DNA of 64,000 nucleotides from an uncultured Myxococcales bacterium (GCA_903896545.1 CAITYF010000040.1:62001-126000), one strand, 5' to 3'. Shown: positions 15,674 through 23,835, numbered from the stretch's first letter. Notes: generated from the sequence alone by a model not told the origin. Numbers and translations are program-made.

Positions 15674-17626
15674 TCACAGGCCGCGCGCGGACGCAGCTTT
15701 GTACTCTTTTGCTTCCTCAACGGGAAGGGCACCTGAAAAGTACGCTTCGTCGTAGCCATAGACGTCGGCGCCAAATTGAATTCGCCCTTCATCGTCCACC
15801 GCCACGCTCGCGTAGTCGATGTGCACAGGAATCGGCGTCTGCAGTTTCACTTCGACTTCTTCTTTCTCGGCGATCGCGTCCTTGATCGCCTGGCGACTCA
15901 TGCCCTTGTCGCGTCCCAGCACAAGTTCCGCCATCTCCACGGGATTCTGCACGCGAATGCAGCCGTGGCTGAACGTTCGCCGCACTTTGCTGAACAGCGC
16001 GCGAAACGGCGTGTCGTGTAGGTAGATGTTGTATTTGTTGGGCCCTTGGAACTTCACGTCGCCCAGCAGGTTGGTCTTGCCCGCCTTCTGGTACACGACC
16101 TCCTTGCCGTCCGGCTGTACTTCCATGACGTAGCCTTCTTTTTCCTTGTACAGCGGGTCCTTGGCCATCTTGGGACCAATTTCCAGCTCGATCACGCGCT
16201 GGGTCGGATACCAGCGTGGCGCCAGGATCACGCGCGTCATCTTCTGGCTGAACATCCGCGTGCGGTTGATTTTGCCCTTCACCAACGTCTGTTGATCCGT
16301 GTCTGTATCGTTGTTGCCGACGATCACCTTGTGCGTCTCGATCACCTGACCGTCGTCGTAGACCCAGAGCTGCTGAAACGCGATATTGACCCAGATGTAG
16401 TACGTACCCGGATCGCGCCCTTCCGACTCGCGGTAACGCTGCAGCGCGAGTTGTACCTGCTTGACGCGCTGTTCGGCGGACGCATCAAGCTCCACGATCG
16501 TCGGCTTGCCGACCACGCCGTCGGACTCGAGCTGGTGCCGCGCCTGAAACGTCTTGACGGCCTCCAACAGCGTGTCGTCGTAGTGATCGCCCGCGGGTCC
16601 CACCTCGTAGCCTTCCGCCCGCAGCCGCTCGCGCATCGCGCCAACAAAAGCGTTGGTCTCGCCTTTTTGCACTTTCTTGGTCGCCAACTTGGGCAACGGC
16701 TGCCAGCCACCGCCGTCCGCGAGCTTCTTGTACGCGTCGTAGGCGCCCAGCAGCAGCAGGTATTGCGGGTGACTCGGCCACAACTTTTTGAGCGTCTCCG
16801 CCGTGTGGCCCTTACTCGCGCCCAGCGTCGCGATGATCTTGTCCGCCTGCGTTTCCGCCAACTTGCGAATCGCCGCCGGCGCTGTGTACAGCAGCGGGTG
16901 CGCGGGTTTGGCCAGCGTAAAGTCCACAACGTAGCGGATCACCGCGCGCGAAAGCTCGACGTCGGCGGTCTGAATCGCCTCGCGGGTTGTCCGCGCCAGG
17001 GTCAGCAGCTGTGGCAGCGCCGTCGACAGCGCGCTGAGGCCTGGCTGCCCCAGCTTGTCGCCGCCCGCCCGCACCAATTCCGCCTCGGTGCCTTGCCCCG
17101 TGTGCAGCCACGTGCCGATGGCCGCCGCGACCAGCGCTGCGTGCGGCGTCTTCTCCAGAGCCACTTGCGCCTCGTGCTCCGCCGCCAGCGAATCCACCAC
17201 TTTCTTGGTCGCTACGTCGATTTGCGTCAGCCGGTAGCCCGTCTTGTCGATGCCGTGCCGGTCCAGCTGGCTCAACAGGTCCAGCAACGCCTGACCATCC
17301 TCGTTCAGTTGCCCATCTGGCGCGTAGAACCGCGCGGCCGGATCGCCGTACAGCGACTTCAGCACCTTGCCGTCAGGCCCCGCGGCCTTCTCCGCCTTGG
17401 CCATCGCTGCTGGCTCCTCGTCGTGGAGCTTCTTGGCCTCAGCGGCCACTTGCGCGGCAATCTGTGTCAGCGAAAGCGCCGCGACGGGCTTCGGCGCTTC
17501 CACTTCCGGCTCTGCAGCTGACTCCGTAGCGACCGTGGCCTTCTTCTTGGGCGCTTCATCTTTGCTTCCACAAGCGGTTGCCCCTGCCAGAAGGAGGGCG
17601 ATTGCGGGACAAATCAACTGACGCAT
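15674..17626 (-). CDS. L,D-transpeptidase (YcbB/LdtD-like) lipoprotein
   Basis: This enzyme class forms 3-3 peptidoglycan cross-links or attaches proteins to peptidoglycan in the periplasm. Translation from ATG 17626, after AAAGGAA, gives 650 aa; the longer frame upstream is not used. It has a signal peptide with lipobox GATAC, then a long helical N-terminal part, a peptidoglycan-binding helical motif (around 400-460, ending in DGVVGKPTIVELD), and a YkuD catalytic domain with SHGCIRV, placing the catalytic Cys at about 556. This order matches the large YcbB-type enzymes. It heads a tight minus-strand group with the small ORF and the kinase. Confidence 0.92.
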   Translation of the reverse strand: MRQLICPAIALLLAGATACGSKDEAPKKKATVATESAAEPEVEAPKPVAALSLTQIAAQVAAEAKKLHDEEPAAMAKAEKAAGPDGKVLKSLYGDPAARFYAPDGQLNEDGQALLDLLSQLDRHGIDKTGYRLTQIDVATKKVVDSLAAEHEAQVALEKTPHAALVAAAIGTWLHTGQGTEAELVRAGGDKLGQPGLSALSTALPQLLTLARTTREAIQTADVELSRAVIRYVVDFTLAKPAHPLLYTAPAAIRKLAETQADKIIATLGASKGHTAETLKKLWPSHPQYLLLLGAYDAYKKLADGGGWQPLPKLATKKVQKGETNAFVGAMRERLRAEGYEVGPAGDHYDDTLLEAVKTFQARHQLESDGVVGKPTIVELDASAEQRVKQVQLALQRYRESEGRDPGTYYIWVNIAFQQLWVYDDGQVIETHKVIVGNNDTDTDQQTLVKGKINRTRMFSQKMTRVILAPRWYPTQRVIELEIGPKMAKDPLYKEKEGYVMEVQPDGKEVVYQKAGKTNLLGDVKFQGPNKYNIYLHDTPFRALFSKVRRTFSHGCIRVQNPVEMAELVLGRDKGMSRQAIKDAIAEKEEVEVKLQTPIPVHIDYASVAVDDEGRIQFGADVYGYDEAYFSGALPVEEAKEYKAASARGL

Positions 17627-17885
17627 GGCATTCCTTTGGCGCGCGGGACGCACAAAGGCGACAATAATCCTCCCGTGTGGCGCGTCAACGTTTCTGCGCG
17701 TTTGCCGTTTGGGTATCACGCTGGGGTCTGCAGGCTCCGCGCCGCGTTTGTGCGATTCCTCGCGTTTGCCTGCCCAACCAGCTGCTGACACGAAGGAATC
17801 GTCCAATTTGTGCTGCGTGGTCCGATCCTTGCTCTGTCTTCTGGGCGTCGCGCGTCGCGGCGTAAACCGGTCGATGGAGGTCAGG

Positions 17886-18404
17886 ATGCAGTTCACAGCG
17901 GTCAGTTCGGCGATGTCCCAAGTGGAGGGCCTTGGCGTGCGCATGGCCTCGGCGGTTGGCGTGCGACAGAATTTTGCCGCAGCGCGGCGCTTGGACCTCG
18001 CGAGCGAGGCGACGCTCGGCCTTCTGGAGTCGCAGCGGCGCTTTGATGCCGATCGCGGTGCGCAGTTGACCACGTACGCGTACGCGCGGATGCGCGGTCG
18101 GGCGCTCGATGCCGTGCGTGCCGAAGCGCGCTACCTCCGCGCGCGTGAGGCGTCGCACGGGACCGAGTTCGAGGCGACCGGTCCGACGCTTTCTGAACGT
18201 CTGGACGCCCGCCGTGCGGTCGACCGCGTTTCCCAGGATCTGCCGACGTGCGAGCGCGCCGTCCTGAAAGCGGTTTATGCGCAGGATCGGCCGTTACGCG
18301 AGGTGGCGGAGCAAGGTCGCTGGTCGGAGGATCAGCTGCAACGCGCGCACCAGCGGCTCCTGCAACGCCTGCGCAGCGCAGTCGGTCTGACGCCCACACG
18401 CTGA
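17886..18404 (+). CDS. Minimal sigma-70-like factor
   Basis: The ATG at 17886 is preceded by GGAGG at 17876-17880 with ideal spacing, giving 172 aa. Residues about 35-85 match sigma region 2: ESQRRFDADRGAQLTTYAYARMRGRALDAVR parallels the 'F-D-x-x-R-G-x-x-F-x-T-Y-A-x-x-x-I-R-G' core of FliA/SigB-type factors (shown here in two pieces, ESQRRFDADRGAQLTTY and AYARMRGRALDAVR). The last ~50 residues resemble region 4 with a helix-turn-helix (LREVAEQGRWSEDQLQRAHQR). Region 3 is nearly absent, so it is shorter than FliA. No anti-sigma gene is adjacent. It is transcribed towards the Ser-His-Gly repeat peptide gene and divergently from the L,D-transpeptidase gene. A sigma-like regulator is the best call; promoter specificity is unknown. 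Confidence 0.72.
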   Translation: MQFTAVSSAMSQVEGLGVRMASAVGVRQNFAAARRLDLASEATLGLLESQRRFDADRGAQLTTYAYARMRGRALDAVRAEARYLRAREASHGTEFEATGPTLSERLDARRAVDRVSQDLPTCERAVLKAVYAQDRPLREVAEQGRWSEDQLQRAHQRLLQRLRSAVGLTPTR

Positions 18405-18649
18405 TGTCTGGTGATGACAAAACGCTCAGTCACGCGGCCGCAGAGCGACCAGCGCGATCAGAATGGATCGAGGCGCTGGCGCTCTGACGTGCGCGTGATG
18501 GTCCCGCATCGGACTTCGCCCGGCGGTCGTGGCCCTTTGGCAAGCACGCAGCGCGGGTGAACCCAGCGCAACGACGCGGCTTTCTCAGGCCAGAGCAACT
18601 CCAACGTGCACCCGCGGACGATTCCGTACCGGCGCGTGCCGCGGCGGAA

Positions 18650-18961
18650 TTACCAGGAGCCGTGCGAACCGTGCGAGCCGTGCGAACCGTGGCTGCCGTG
18701 CGAGCCGTGGCTGCCATGCGAGCCGTGCGAACCGTGCGAACCGTGCGAGCCGTGGCTACCATGCGAACCGTGCGAGCCGTGCGAGCCGTGCGAACAGTGT
18801 TCAGCCGACAGGTTCACGTCGCCCGGAAGCAGGCTGCTGTCGCCGCCCGACAGGGTCAGGAAGGTCGAGACGCGCTCCTCCTGCTTCTCGCTGATCGCGC
18901 CCTCTTCCGAGGACAGGAAATCCGCAGCATTCTTCTTCAACTTCGGAAGCGTCTTCTTCAT
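18650..18961 (-). CDS. Putative RiPP-like precursor peptide with 15 Ser-His-Gly repeats
   Basis: The ATG at 18961 is preceded by GAGGGGAG and gives 103 aa. Residues 1-55 are a charged, helix-prone leader starting [20 protein letters not shown]. Cys56 is followed by exactly 15 Ser-His-Gly units and a terminal Ser-Trp. A Gly-Gly at 39-40 with Leu at -4 and Phe at -7 could be a double-glycine cleavage site. The leader/core layout and His-x-Ser periodicity recall radical-SAM-modified peptides such as the His-Xaa-Ser (Hxs) systems, but no maturase, protease or exporter is adjacent. A metal-binding His-rich peptide is the main alternative. Unit-to-unit DNA variation is entirely synonymous, which argues strongly that this frame is translated and selected. 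Confidence 0.7.
   Translation of the reverse strand: MKKTLPKLKKNAADFLSSEEGAISEKQEERVSTFLTLSGGDSSLLPGDVNLSAEHCSHGSHGSHGSHGSHGSHGSHGSHGSHGSHGSHGSHGSHGSHGSHGSW
18659..18793 (-). repeat. 15 tandem 9-bp units encoding Ser-His-Gly
   Basis: Fifteen contiguous 9-bp units. On the coding (minus) strand Gly is GGC nine times and GGT six times, His is CAC thirteen times and CAT twice, Ser is TCG twelve times and AGC three times. No unit changes an amino acid, although TCG and AGC differ at all three bases. On the plus strand the same DNA would read as variable EPC/WLP units, so the minus frame is the real one. Confidence 0.93.
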
Positions 18962-19529
18962 CGTCTCCCCTCTCATTACGCCTTTGCGCATTCGTCAGTT
19001 GCGCGTGCAAAGCGCCGGTGCCCGATTGATACCTCGCTGAATCCGGCTGCCAGTAGGGTTACTGACGGCGACACTCAACGTTGTCCGGTGCGATCGCCGA
19101 CGCGTGTCGGTTCTGCACAGACCAATTGGCTGGGATCGTTGCGGACCCCCGCTTCGGAGACCCGAAGGCCCCCATCCGAATCCGCCGCGTGCTCACATGG
19201 AGCGCACATTGGACCCTTGCAGGGCAGTTTCTCCAAGTCAGGACCATGATGCAAGCCTTATCCAGCATCCAGGGCTTTTTGGCGTGCATTTCTGCGCGTC
19301 ACCTAGTTTCTGGCACCGCGTCGAACGCGGGCAGCTACTCATGGTCTCCAACTTGTCCACAGGCAAGGGGGGCATTGCATGTGGATCACGGATCCCCGCT
19401 TAACAACTACCACGTCAGTCGGCCATTGTCAACAACCTAGCTGACTTTGCGCTGCCGCTTGACCCTGACGCCCGCGCTCGCTACACCGCGTTGCGCCGAC
19501 GTCAGTTGTCGTGTCAGGGTCAGGTCAAC
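18962..19529. other. Intergenic region between the repeat peptide and HD protein genes
   Basis: About 570 bp with no supported gene. It must contain the promoter of the minus-strand repeat peptide at its left end and that of the HD protein at its right end. Short frames on both strands have no ribosome site or family resemblance. The only clear structure is the inverted repeat at 19460-19522, listed separately. Confidence 0.5.
19460..19522 (+). promoter_or_regulatory. Inverted repeat upstream of the HD-domain protein gene
   Basis: TGACCCTGAC at 19460-19469 and its exact complement GTCAGGGTCA at 19513-19522 are separated by 43 bp. The right arm ends eight bases before the proposed GTG start and partly overlaps the likely ribosome site (CAGGTCA). 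It could be an operator pair or an RNA stem that masks translation initiation; neither is proven. Confidence 0.4.
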
Positions 19530-20882
19530 GTGCCGCAAGAAGTCGTGAACGCCAAGCCAGATTCAAGCTATATCGAGCAGTTGCAGCGTATTTTGGGTGA
19601 ATTGTCGGCAAATGGCGGGCAAGCGTGGCTGGTCGGGCAGGCGGCGTGTGCGCTGGTGGGCGATCAGCCGTTGCCGCGCTTTGCACCGTGGCGAATCGCC
19701 GTTGCGGGGCCGATCGCGCCGGGAGCGGGGGTGGCGCCGAATGGCTCGATCACGGTCGAAACGCTAGAGGGCGAGGGCGAGCACGCGTTGGGGTTGCTGC
19801 TGACTGCCGAGCCGATTCGCGCATGGGCGCTGGCGATGGACGCGCGCGGGCAGACGATCGACCCGTGGAACCAGGCGGCGGATGCCCGCGATCGTCGCTT
19901 GCGGGTACCTGGCGATCCGCGCGCCTGGATGGCGGAAGGTCCCGAACGCGTGCTGGATCTGGCCGTGTTGGCGGCGCGGTCTGGACTGGTGCCGGACAAA
20001 GAGCTGCTGCGCTTGGCGCGGCGCGATGCTGGCAACGTGCTGTCGGTGGATCGTGCCGTGTGGGCGGAGCGCTTTGGCGCGGTTTTGTTGAGCGAACACG
20101 CTGGGACGGGCCTGCAATTCCTTCACGACTGCGAGGCGTTACAGCGCATGGTGCCCGAAGTCTGCCTGATGGTGGATTTTCACAAGTCCTGCCCCGTGCA
20201 CCACAAGGATATCTGGGATCACACACTGCAAGTCATTGAAAAGTGTCCGCAATCCTTGGCTGTTCGCTGGGCCGCGCTGATGCACGACTCGGGCAAGGTC
20301 TGGACGCGATCGGTCAACAAAGCCGGCAAAGTGCACTTTTTTCGCCATGAGGAATTGGGCGCGAGCCTGATGGAAGGCGTCGCTGGGCGTTTTCACCTCG
20401 ACCCGGCGCTGCGCGATCGCGTCGTGTACGTCATCGGCAACCACGCGCGTGCGAACGTCTACGCGGCGGAGTGGACGGATTCCGCCGTGCGCCGGCTCAT
20501 TCGCGACATGGGCGCGAATTTGGAGGACGTGCTGGCGTTCTCAAGCAGCGATTTCACGACCAAGCGACAGTGGCGCATCGCTGAAGTACGCAGTTTGGCG
20601 CAGGAATTGCACAAGAGAATTCGCGAAGTCGCCGCGGAAGACGCCAAAGTGCCGCCTCTGCCCAAGGGCCTGGGGCACGTGATCATGCAGGCGACCGGGC
20701 TTGCGCCGGGACCCTGGCTCGGTGAAGTCCAGCGCTGGCTCGAAAATGAAGTGGAGGATGGCCGCGTGCCGCCGCTTCTCGAAGCCAGCGCGTATCTGGA
20801 GTACCTGCAAGCGCACGCGCCGGGCCTTCTGGACGTCAAGAAAGGCAACGAGCGACAGCGGGTGGCGCGCGAGAAGAAGTGA
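19530..20882 (+). CDS. CCA-adding-enzyme-like HD-domain protein with degenerate nucleotidyltransferase head
   Basis: From GTG 19530 the product is 450 aa (TTG 19491 and GTG 19545 are alternatives). The architecture follows bacterial tRNA nucleotidyltransferases: a head, then the neck segment ending EGPERVLDLAVLAARSGL (canonical 'EDPLRxLRAxRFAAxLGF'), then an HD domain with HHKDIWDH and LMHDSGK (HD at about 252-253), RHEELGA and a later GNHAR. In the head, however, the usual 'VGGxVRD' is VGQAAC and the catalytic DxD aspartates are absent (WRIAVAG instead). The HD residues look intact, so phosphohydrolase activity is possible while CCA addition is not expected. Confidence 0.8.
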   Translation: MPQEVVNAKPDSSYIEQLQRILGELSANGGQAWLVGQAACALVGDQPLPRFAPWRIAVAGPIAPGAGVAPNGSITVETLEGEGEHALGLLLTAEPIRAWALAMDARGQTIDPWNQAADARDRRLRVPGDPRAWMAEGPERVLDLAVLAARSGLVPDKELLRLARRDAGNVLSVDRAVWAERFGAVLLSEHAGTGLQFLHDCEALQRMVPEVCLMVDFHKSCPVHHKDIWDHTLQVIEKCPQSLAVRWAALMHDSGKVWTRSVNKAGKVHFFRHEELGASLMEGVAGRFHLDPALRDRVVYVIGNHARANVYAAEWTDSAVRRLIRDMGANLEDVLAFSSSDFTTKRQWRIAEVRSLAQELHKRIREVAAEDAKVPPLPKGLGHVIMQATGLAPGPWLGEVQRWLENEVEDGRVPPLLEASAYLEYLQAHAPGLLDVKKGNERQRVAREKK

Positions 20883-20968
20883 CGCTGCACGTTCCGATCG
20901 AACTGCGAGATCAAGCCGAGGCGATCCGGGCCGCGCGGTCGTGAAGCTTCCGGGCGCGGTCCGCCTGT

Positions 20969-21685
20969 TTAGGCGAAGATTTCGTCGAAGAACACGCGCA
21001 TGTGCTGCCAGCTGCGGGCGTCGGCTGTGGCGTCGTAGCAAAAACCGGCTTGAGCGTCGGTGGCGCCCGGATTCGTGAAGCTGTGGACCGCGTTGCCGTA
21101 GTGAACGAGCTGCCAGTCTGCGTGCACCGCGCGCATTTCCTGCATGAATTTGTCGACCTTGTGCGCGTCGACAAAGGGATCTTCCGCGCCGTGCAGCACC
21201 AGAATCTTGGCTGCCGGCTTCATTGTCGCGGGCGCTGTCGTCGAAAGCGCGCCGTGGAAGCTGACGACGCCGGCGATGTCCGCACCCGATCGCGCCAAAC
21301 CCAGCACGCACGCGCCGCCAAAGCAGTAACCAATCGCCGCGATCTTCTTCGGATCCACACGTGGATCAGCCTGCAGTCGCGCCACAGCAAACTTCAGCCG
21401 TTCGCGCAGTGCTTCCGGATCTGCCAGCACGTCGTTCATCGCCACGGCTGCTTCGCCCGCGTTCTGCGGCCGTACATCCACGCCGTACATGTCCGCGGCA
21501 AAGGCGACGTACCCCAGCTCTGCGAGCATCCTCGCGCGCCGCTTCACGTTTTCCCCAGGACCCATCCACTCGTGGACGATCAGGATTCCTGGGCGCTGGG
21601 CTTTTTGCTCAGCATCCCAAGCGATGTAACCTGCGAAGCGATGTCCGCCGAAATCGTATTCGAAGTCTTCAGTCTGCACGCGCAT
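20969..21685 (-). CDS. Dienelactone hydrolase family protein
   Basis: A 238-aa alpha/beta hydrolase of normal DLH length with the Cys-His-Asp triad visible: Cys121 in GYCFGG, Asp169 in HGAEDPFV, and His201 in NAVHSFTNP. No signal peptide, so cytoplasmic. Enzymes of this family hydrolyse lactones such as dienelactone or other small esters; the substrate here is not predictable. The ATG directly abuts the TAA of the bcp gene, so it is the last gene of the nitroreductase-tgt-bcp operon. Confidence 0.92.
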   Translation of the reverse strand: MRVQTEDFEYDFGGHRFAGYIAWDAEQKAQRPGILIVHEWMGPGENVKRRARMLAELGYVAFAADMYGVDVRPQNAGEAAVAMNDVLADPEALRERLKFAVARLQADPRVDPKKIAAIGYCFGGACVLGLARSGADIAGVVSFHGALSTTAPATMKPAAKILVLHGAEDPFVDAHKVDKFMQEMRAVHADWQLVHYGNAVHSFTNPGATDAQAGFCYDATADARSWQHMRVFFDEIFA

Positions 21686-22153
21686 TTACGCCCCCAGTTG
21701 CAGGCGCTTGACCACTGCAAGTGACTCCGCAATATGTGCGCCCATGCGCAAGTGCGACGCAAAAGTGTGGCGAATCACGCCCTTTTGATCGATCACGAAG
21801 GTGACGCGGTCTGTCAAAAGCCCCAAGCGTTTCTGGATGTTCCACGCGCGGTGGCCGACGCCTTCCACGTCCGCCAGGAGGGTAAACGGCAAACGGTGAT
21901 GCGCCGCGAAGTTCTTGTGGCTCTCCACGGAGTCGCGACTCACACCGACGACGTGTGCACCGGCGTCGCGGAAAACCTCAAAACTGTCGCGAAAACTGCA
22001 GGCTTCCGCCGTACAGCCCGCCGTTTCATCTTTGGGGTAGAAGTAGAGCACCACAGGCCCCGTCGCCCAGAGCGCGGACAGCGTGACCGAAGTCCCGTTT
22101 TGATCGGGCAACGTCAAGTCGTGGGCGGAATCACCCGATTGTGGCCATGCCAT
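21686..22153 (-). CDS. bcp: Thioredoxin-dependent peroxiredoxin (BCP/PrxQ)
   Basis: A 155-aa atypical 2-Cys peroxiredoxin that reduces H2O2 and organic hydroperoxides. The peroxidatic Cys47 and resolving Cys52 are in TAGCTAEACSFRD, the classic five-residue spacing of the PrxQ subgroup. The thioredoxin-like fold is complete, from PDQNGTSVTLS to the final helix. It lies 12 bp after tgt and abuts the dienelactone hydrolase gene, so it is likely transcribed with both. Confidence 0.95.
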   Translation of the reverse strand: MAWPQSGDSAHDLTLPDQNGTSVTLSALWATGPVVLYFYPKDETAGCTAEACSFRDSFEVFRDAGAHVVGVSRDSVESHKNFAAHHRLPFTLLADVEGVGHRAWNIQKRLGLLTDRVTFVIDQKGVIRHTFASHLRMGAHIAESLAVVKRLQLGA

Positions 22154-22165
22154 GTGGAAGTTTCC

Positions 22166-23293
22166 TCACGCCGCCCACAACTTGCTGTCCAAGCGGGCGA
22201 GCGTCGCTGTGGACCAGGTGCCGTATGCGTCAGCCAAGATGGCTGCGCGCGCGGAGTTCACCAATTGCAAGTAAAAGGCCAGATTGTGCGTGGTCAAGAG
22301 CGTTGCGGCTAACAGTTCGCCGGCAATGAACAAATGACGGATGTAGCTGCGGCTGAACTGCGCGCAAACGCTGCACGTGCAATGCGGGTCCAAGGGGCCA
22401 TCGTCGGCAAAGAAGCGCTTGTTCTTGATCGCCAGTTTGCCGTCCCAGGTGTAGACGACGCCGTGGCGGGCGTTGCGGCTGGGCAGCACGCAGTCGAATT
22501 GGTCGATTCCGTAGCCGATGCAGCGCACCAGATCTTCGGGCGTGCCGACGCCCATCAGGTAACGCGCTTTGTTTTCAGGCATCTGCGCGGCGGTATGCGC
22601 GCAGGCGGCGTAGGTCTCTGGCGGTGGCTCACCCACGGAAAGTCCGCCGATGGCGAAGCCCTCGCAGTCTCGCGCACAAATCTGCTCGACGTGCTGCGAG
22701 CGCAGCGTCAGGTCGACGCCACCTTGCACGATCCCGTACAGCGCGCAGTCTTCGTGGCGTTTGCGCGCAGCCAGACAGCGATCCAGCCACGCGGTCGTTC
22801 GCTTCATCGCCGTTTGAATTGTCCGCGCGTCTGCCTTCGCCGGCGGACATTCGTCAAACGCCATCATGATGTCGGAGCCAAACGCTTCCTGAAGGTACAT
22901 CGCGTGTTCAGCGTTCAGCGTGTGGCGCGAGCCGTCGATGTGGCTTTGAAACACCGCGCCGTCGTCCGTGATTTTGCGCATTTTCGCCAGCGAATAGACC
23001 TGAAAACCGCCGGAATCCGTTAGCATCGGCCGATCCCAGGCGGCAAACCTGTGCAAACCGCCGGCCGCCGCAATCCGCTCCGCGCCGGGGCGCAGCATCA
23101 GGTGGTAGGTATTGGCCAGGATGATCTGCGCGCCCATCTCCCGTAGATCGCGTGGCAGAACGCCTTTGACCGTGCCTTGGGTGCCGACCGGCATGAAGAT
23201 TGGCGTCTGGATTTGCCCGTGCGTCGTCGTGATCGTCGCCGCGCGCGCGCCGGACTGTGCACACACGTGATCGAGGTGAAAAGCGTAGCTCAC
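22166..23293 (-). CDS. tgt: tRNA-guanine transglycosylase
   Basis: Exchanges guanine-34 for a queuine precursor in GUN-anticodon tRNAs (queuosine pathway). The start is GTG 23293, which overlaps the TGA of the nitroreductase gene (GTGA); this gives 375 aa, the standard length. Visible motifs are DSGGFQ (93-98, substrate-pocket Asp), GIVQGG, GGLSVGE, the GIDQFDCVLPSRNARHG block (262-278) that carries the nucleophilic Asp, and the zinc site Cys305, Cys307, Cys310 and His336. No other queuosine gene is in the window. The upstream in-frame extension belongs to the neighbouring gene's territory and is not used. Confidence 0.97.
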   Translation of the reverse strand: MSYAFHLDHVCAQSGARAATITTTHGQIQTPIFMPVGTQGTVKGVLPRDLREMGAQIILANTYHLMLRPGAERIAAAGGLHRFAAWDRPMLTDSGGFQVYSLAKMRKITDDGAVFQSHIDGSRHTLNAEHAMYLQEAFGSDIMMAFDECPPAKADARTIQTAMKRTTAWLDRCLAARKRHEDCALYGIVQGGVDLTLRSQHVEQICARDCEGFAIGGLSVGEPPPETYAACAHTAAQMPENKARYLMGVGTPEDLVRCIGYGIDQFDCVLPSRNARHGVVYTWDGKLAIKNKRFFADDGPLDPHCTCSVCAQFSRSYIRHLFIAGELLAATLLTTHNLAFYLQLVNSARAAILADAYGTWSTATLARLDSKLWAA

Positions 23294-23835
23294 AGCCACA
23301 CCGCCACGGAGTCGACGGAGTTGCGGCGCACGGCGGGCATATCGAGCACGGGTTCGCCGAGAAAAATGACACCGACAAGGGCTTCGTCTTCCGCCGTCTG
23401 CCAGAACTGCGTCAGGCTGCCTCCGACAAAGCCGGGGCTCGTCGTCCAGTACGACGCCCAGCCGCGCTCCCAGGCGCCCAATTGGATGTGCTGACACGCG
23501 ATGGCGCACGCCGCGTAATCTTCGTGATCGCGCTCTGGGTGATCGGGCGAGCGGACCTGACGCACGGCAATGGCTGCGCCCGCCCCGTCCACAATGTCTT
23601 TCAGCTTGTGCAGTTTACTCCGCGCCTTATCCGTGTCTGCGGCCGCACGCACGGCGTCCCACAACTCAGCGAACGACCGCTTGGGCAGCACCGTGAAGCG
23701 CCACGGCTCGGTGAATTTGTGGTTGGGCGCCCAGATCGCGAGCTCCAGCAAGTGCCGTAGATCCGCGTCGGGAACTGGCGTGCCTCGAAAGACCTTGTGC
23801 GATCGGCGGGTCAAAATGGCGTGGGTAACGTGCAT
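23290..23835 (-). CDS. Nitroreductase family FMN-dependent oxidoreductase
   Basis: The 181-aa protein has nitroreductase hallmarks: N-terminal ILTRRSHKVFRG (phosphate-binding Arg pair), APNHKFTEPWRF, and near the C-terminus GVIFLGEP. These enzymes are FMN-dependent homodimers using NAD(P)H; the natural substrate is uncertain. It is probably the first gene of the tgt-bcp-DLH operon, and its stop overlaps the tgt start. Confidence 0.92.
   Translation of the reverse strand: MHVTHAILTRRSHKVFRGTPVPDADLRHLLELAIWAPNHKFTEPWRFTVLPKRSFAELWDAVRAAADTDKARSKLHKLKDIVDGAGAAIAVRQVRSPDHPERDHEDYAACAIACQHIQLGAWERGWASYWTTSPGFVGGSLTQFWQTAEDEALVGVIFLGEPVLDMPAVRRNSVDSVAVWL

Noticed and set aside
16046-17521. 491-codon plus-strand open frame
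   Set aside because: Antisense to the L,D-transpeptidase gene, which has clear family motifs; Arg/Leu/His-rich shadow typical of GC-rich DNA.
18659-18793. CRISPR array or simple microsatellite
   Set aside because: Units are 9 bp and contiguous with no spacers, and the base variation respects codons, so it is a coding repeat.
18606-19040. Plus-strand frame with Cys-Pro repeats (EPCEPC, WLPC) over the 9-bp array
   Set aside because: The variation between units changes amino acids in this frame, while it is fully synonymous in the minus-strand Ser-His-Gly frame. No ribosome site.
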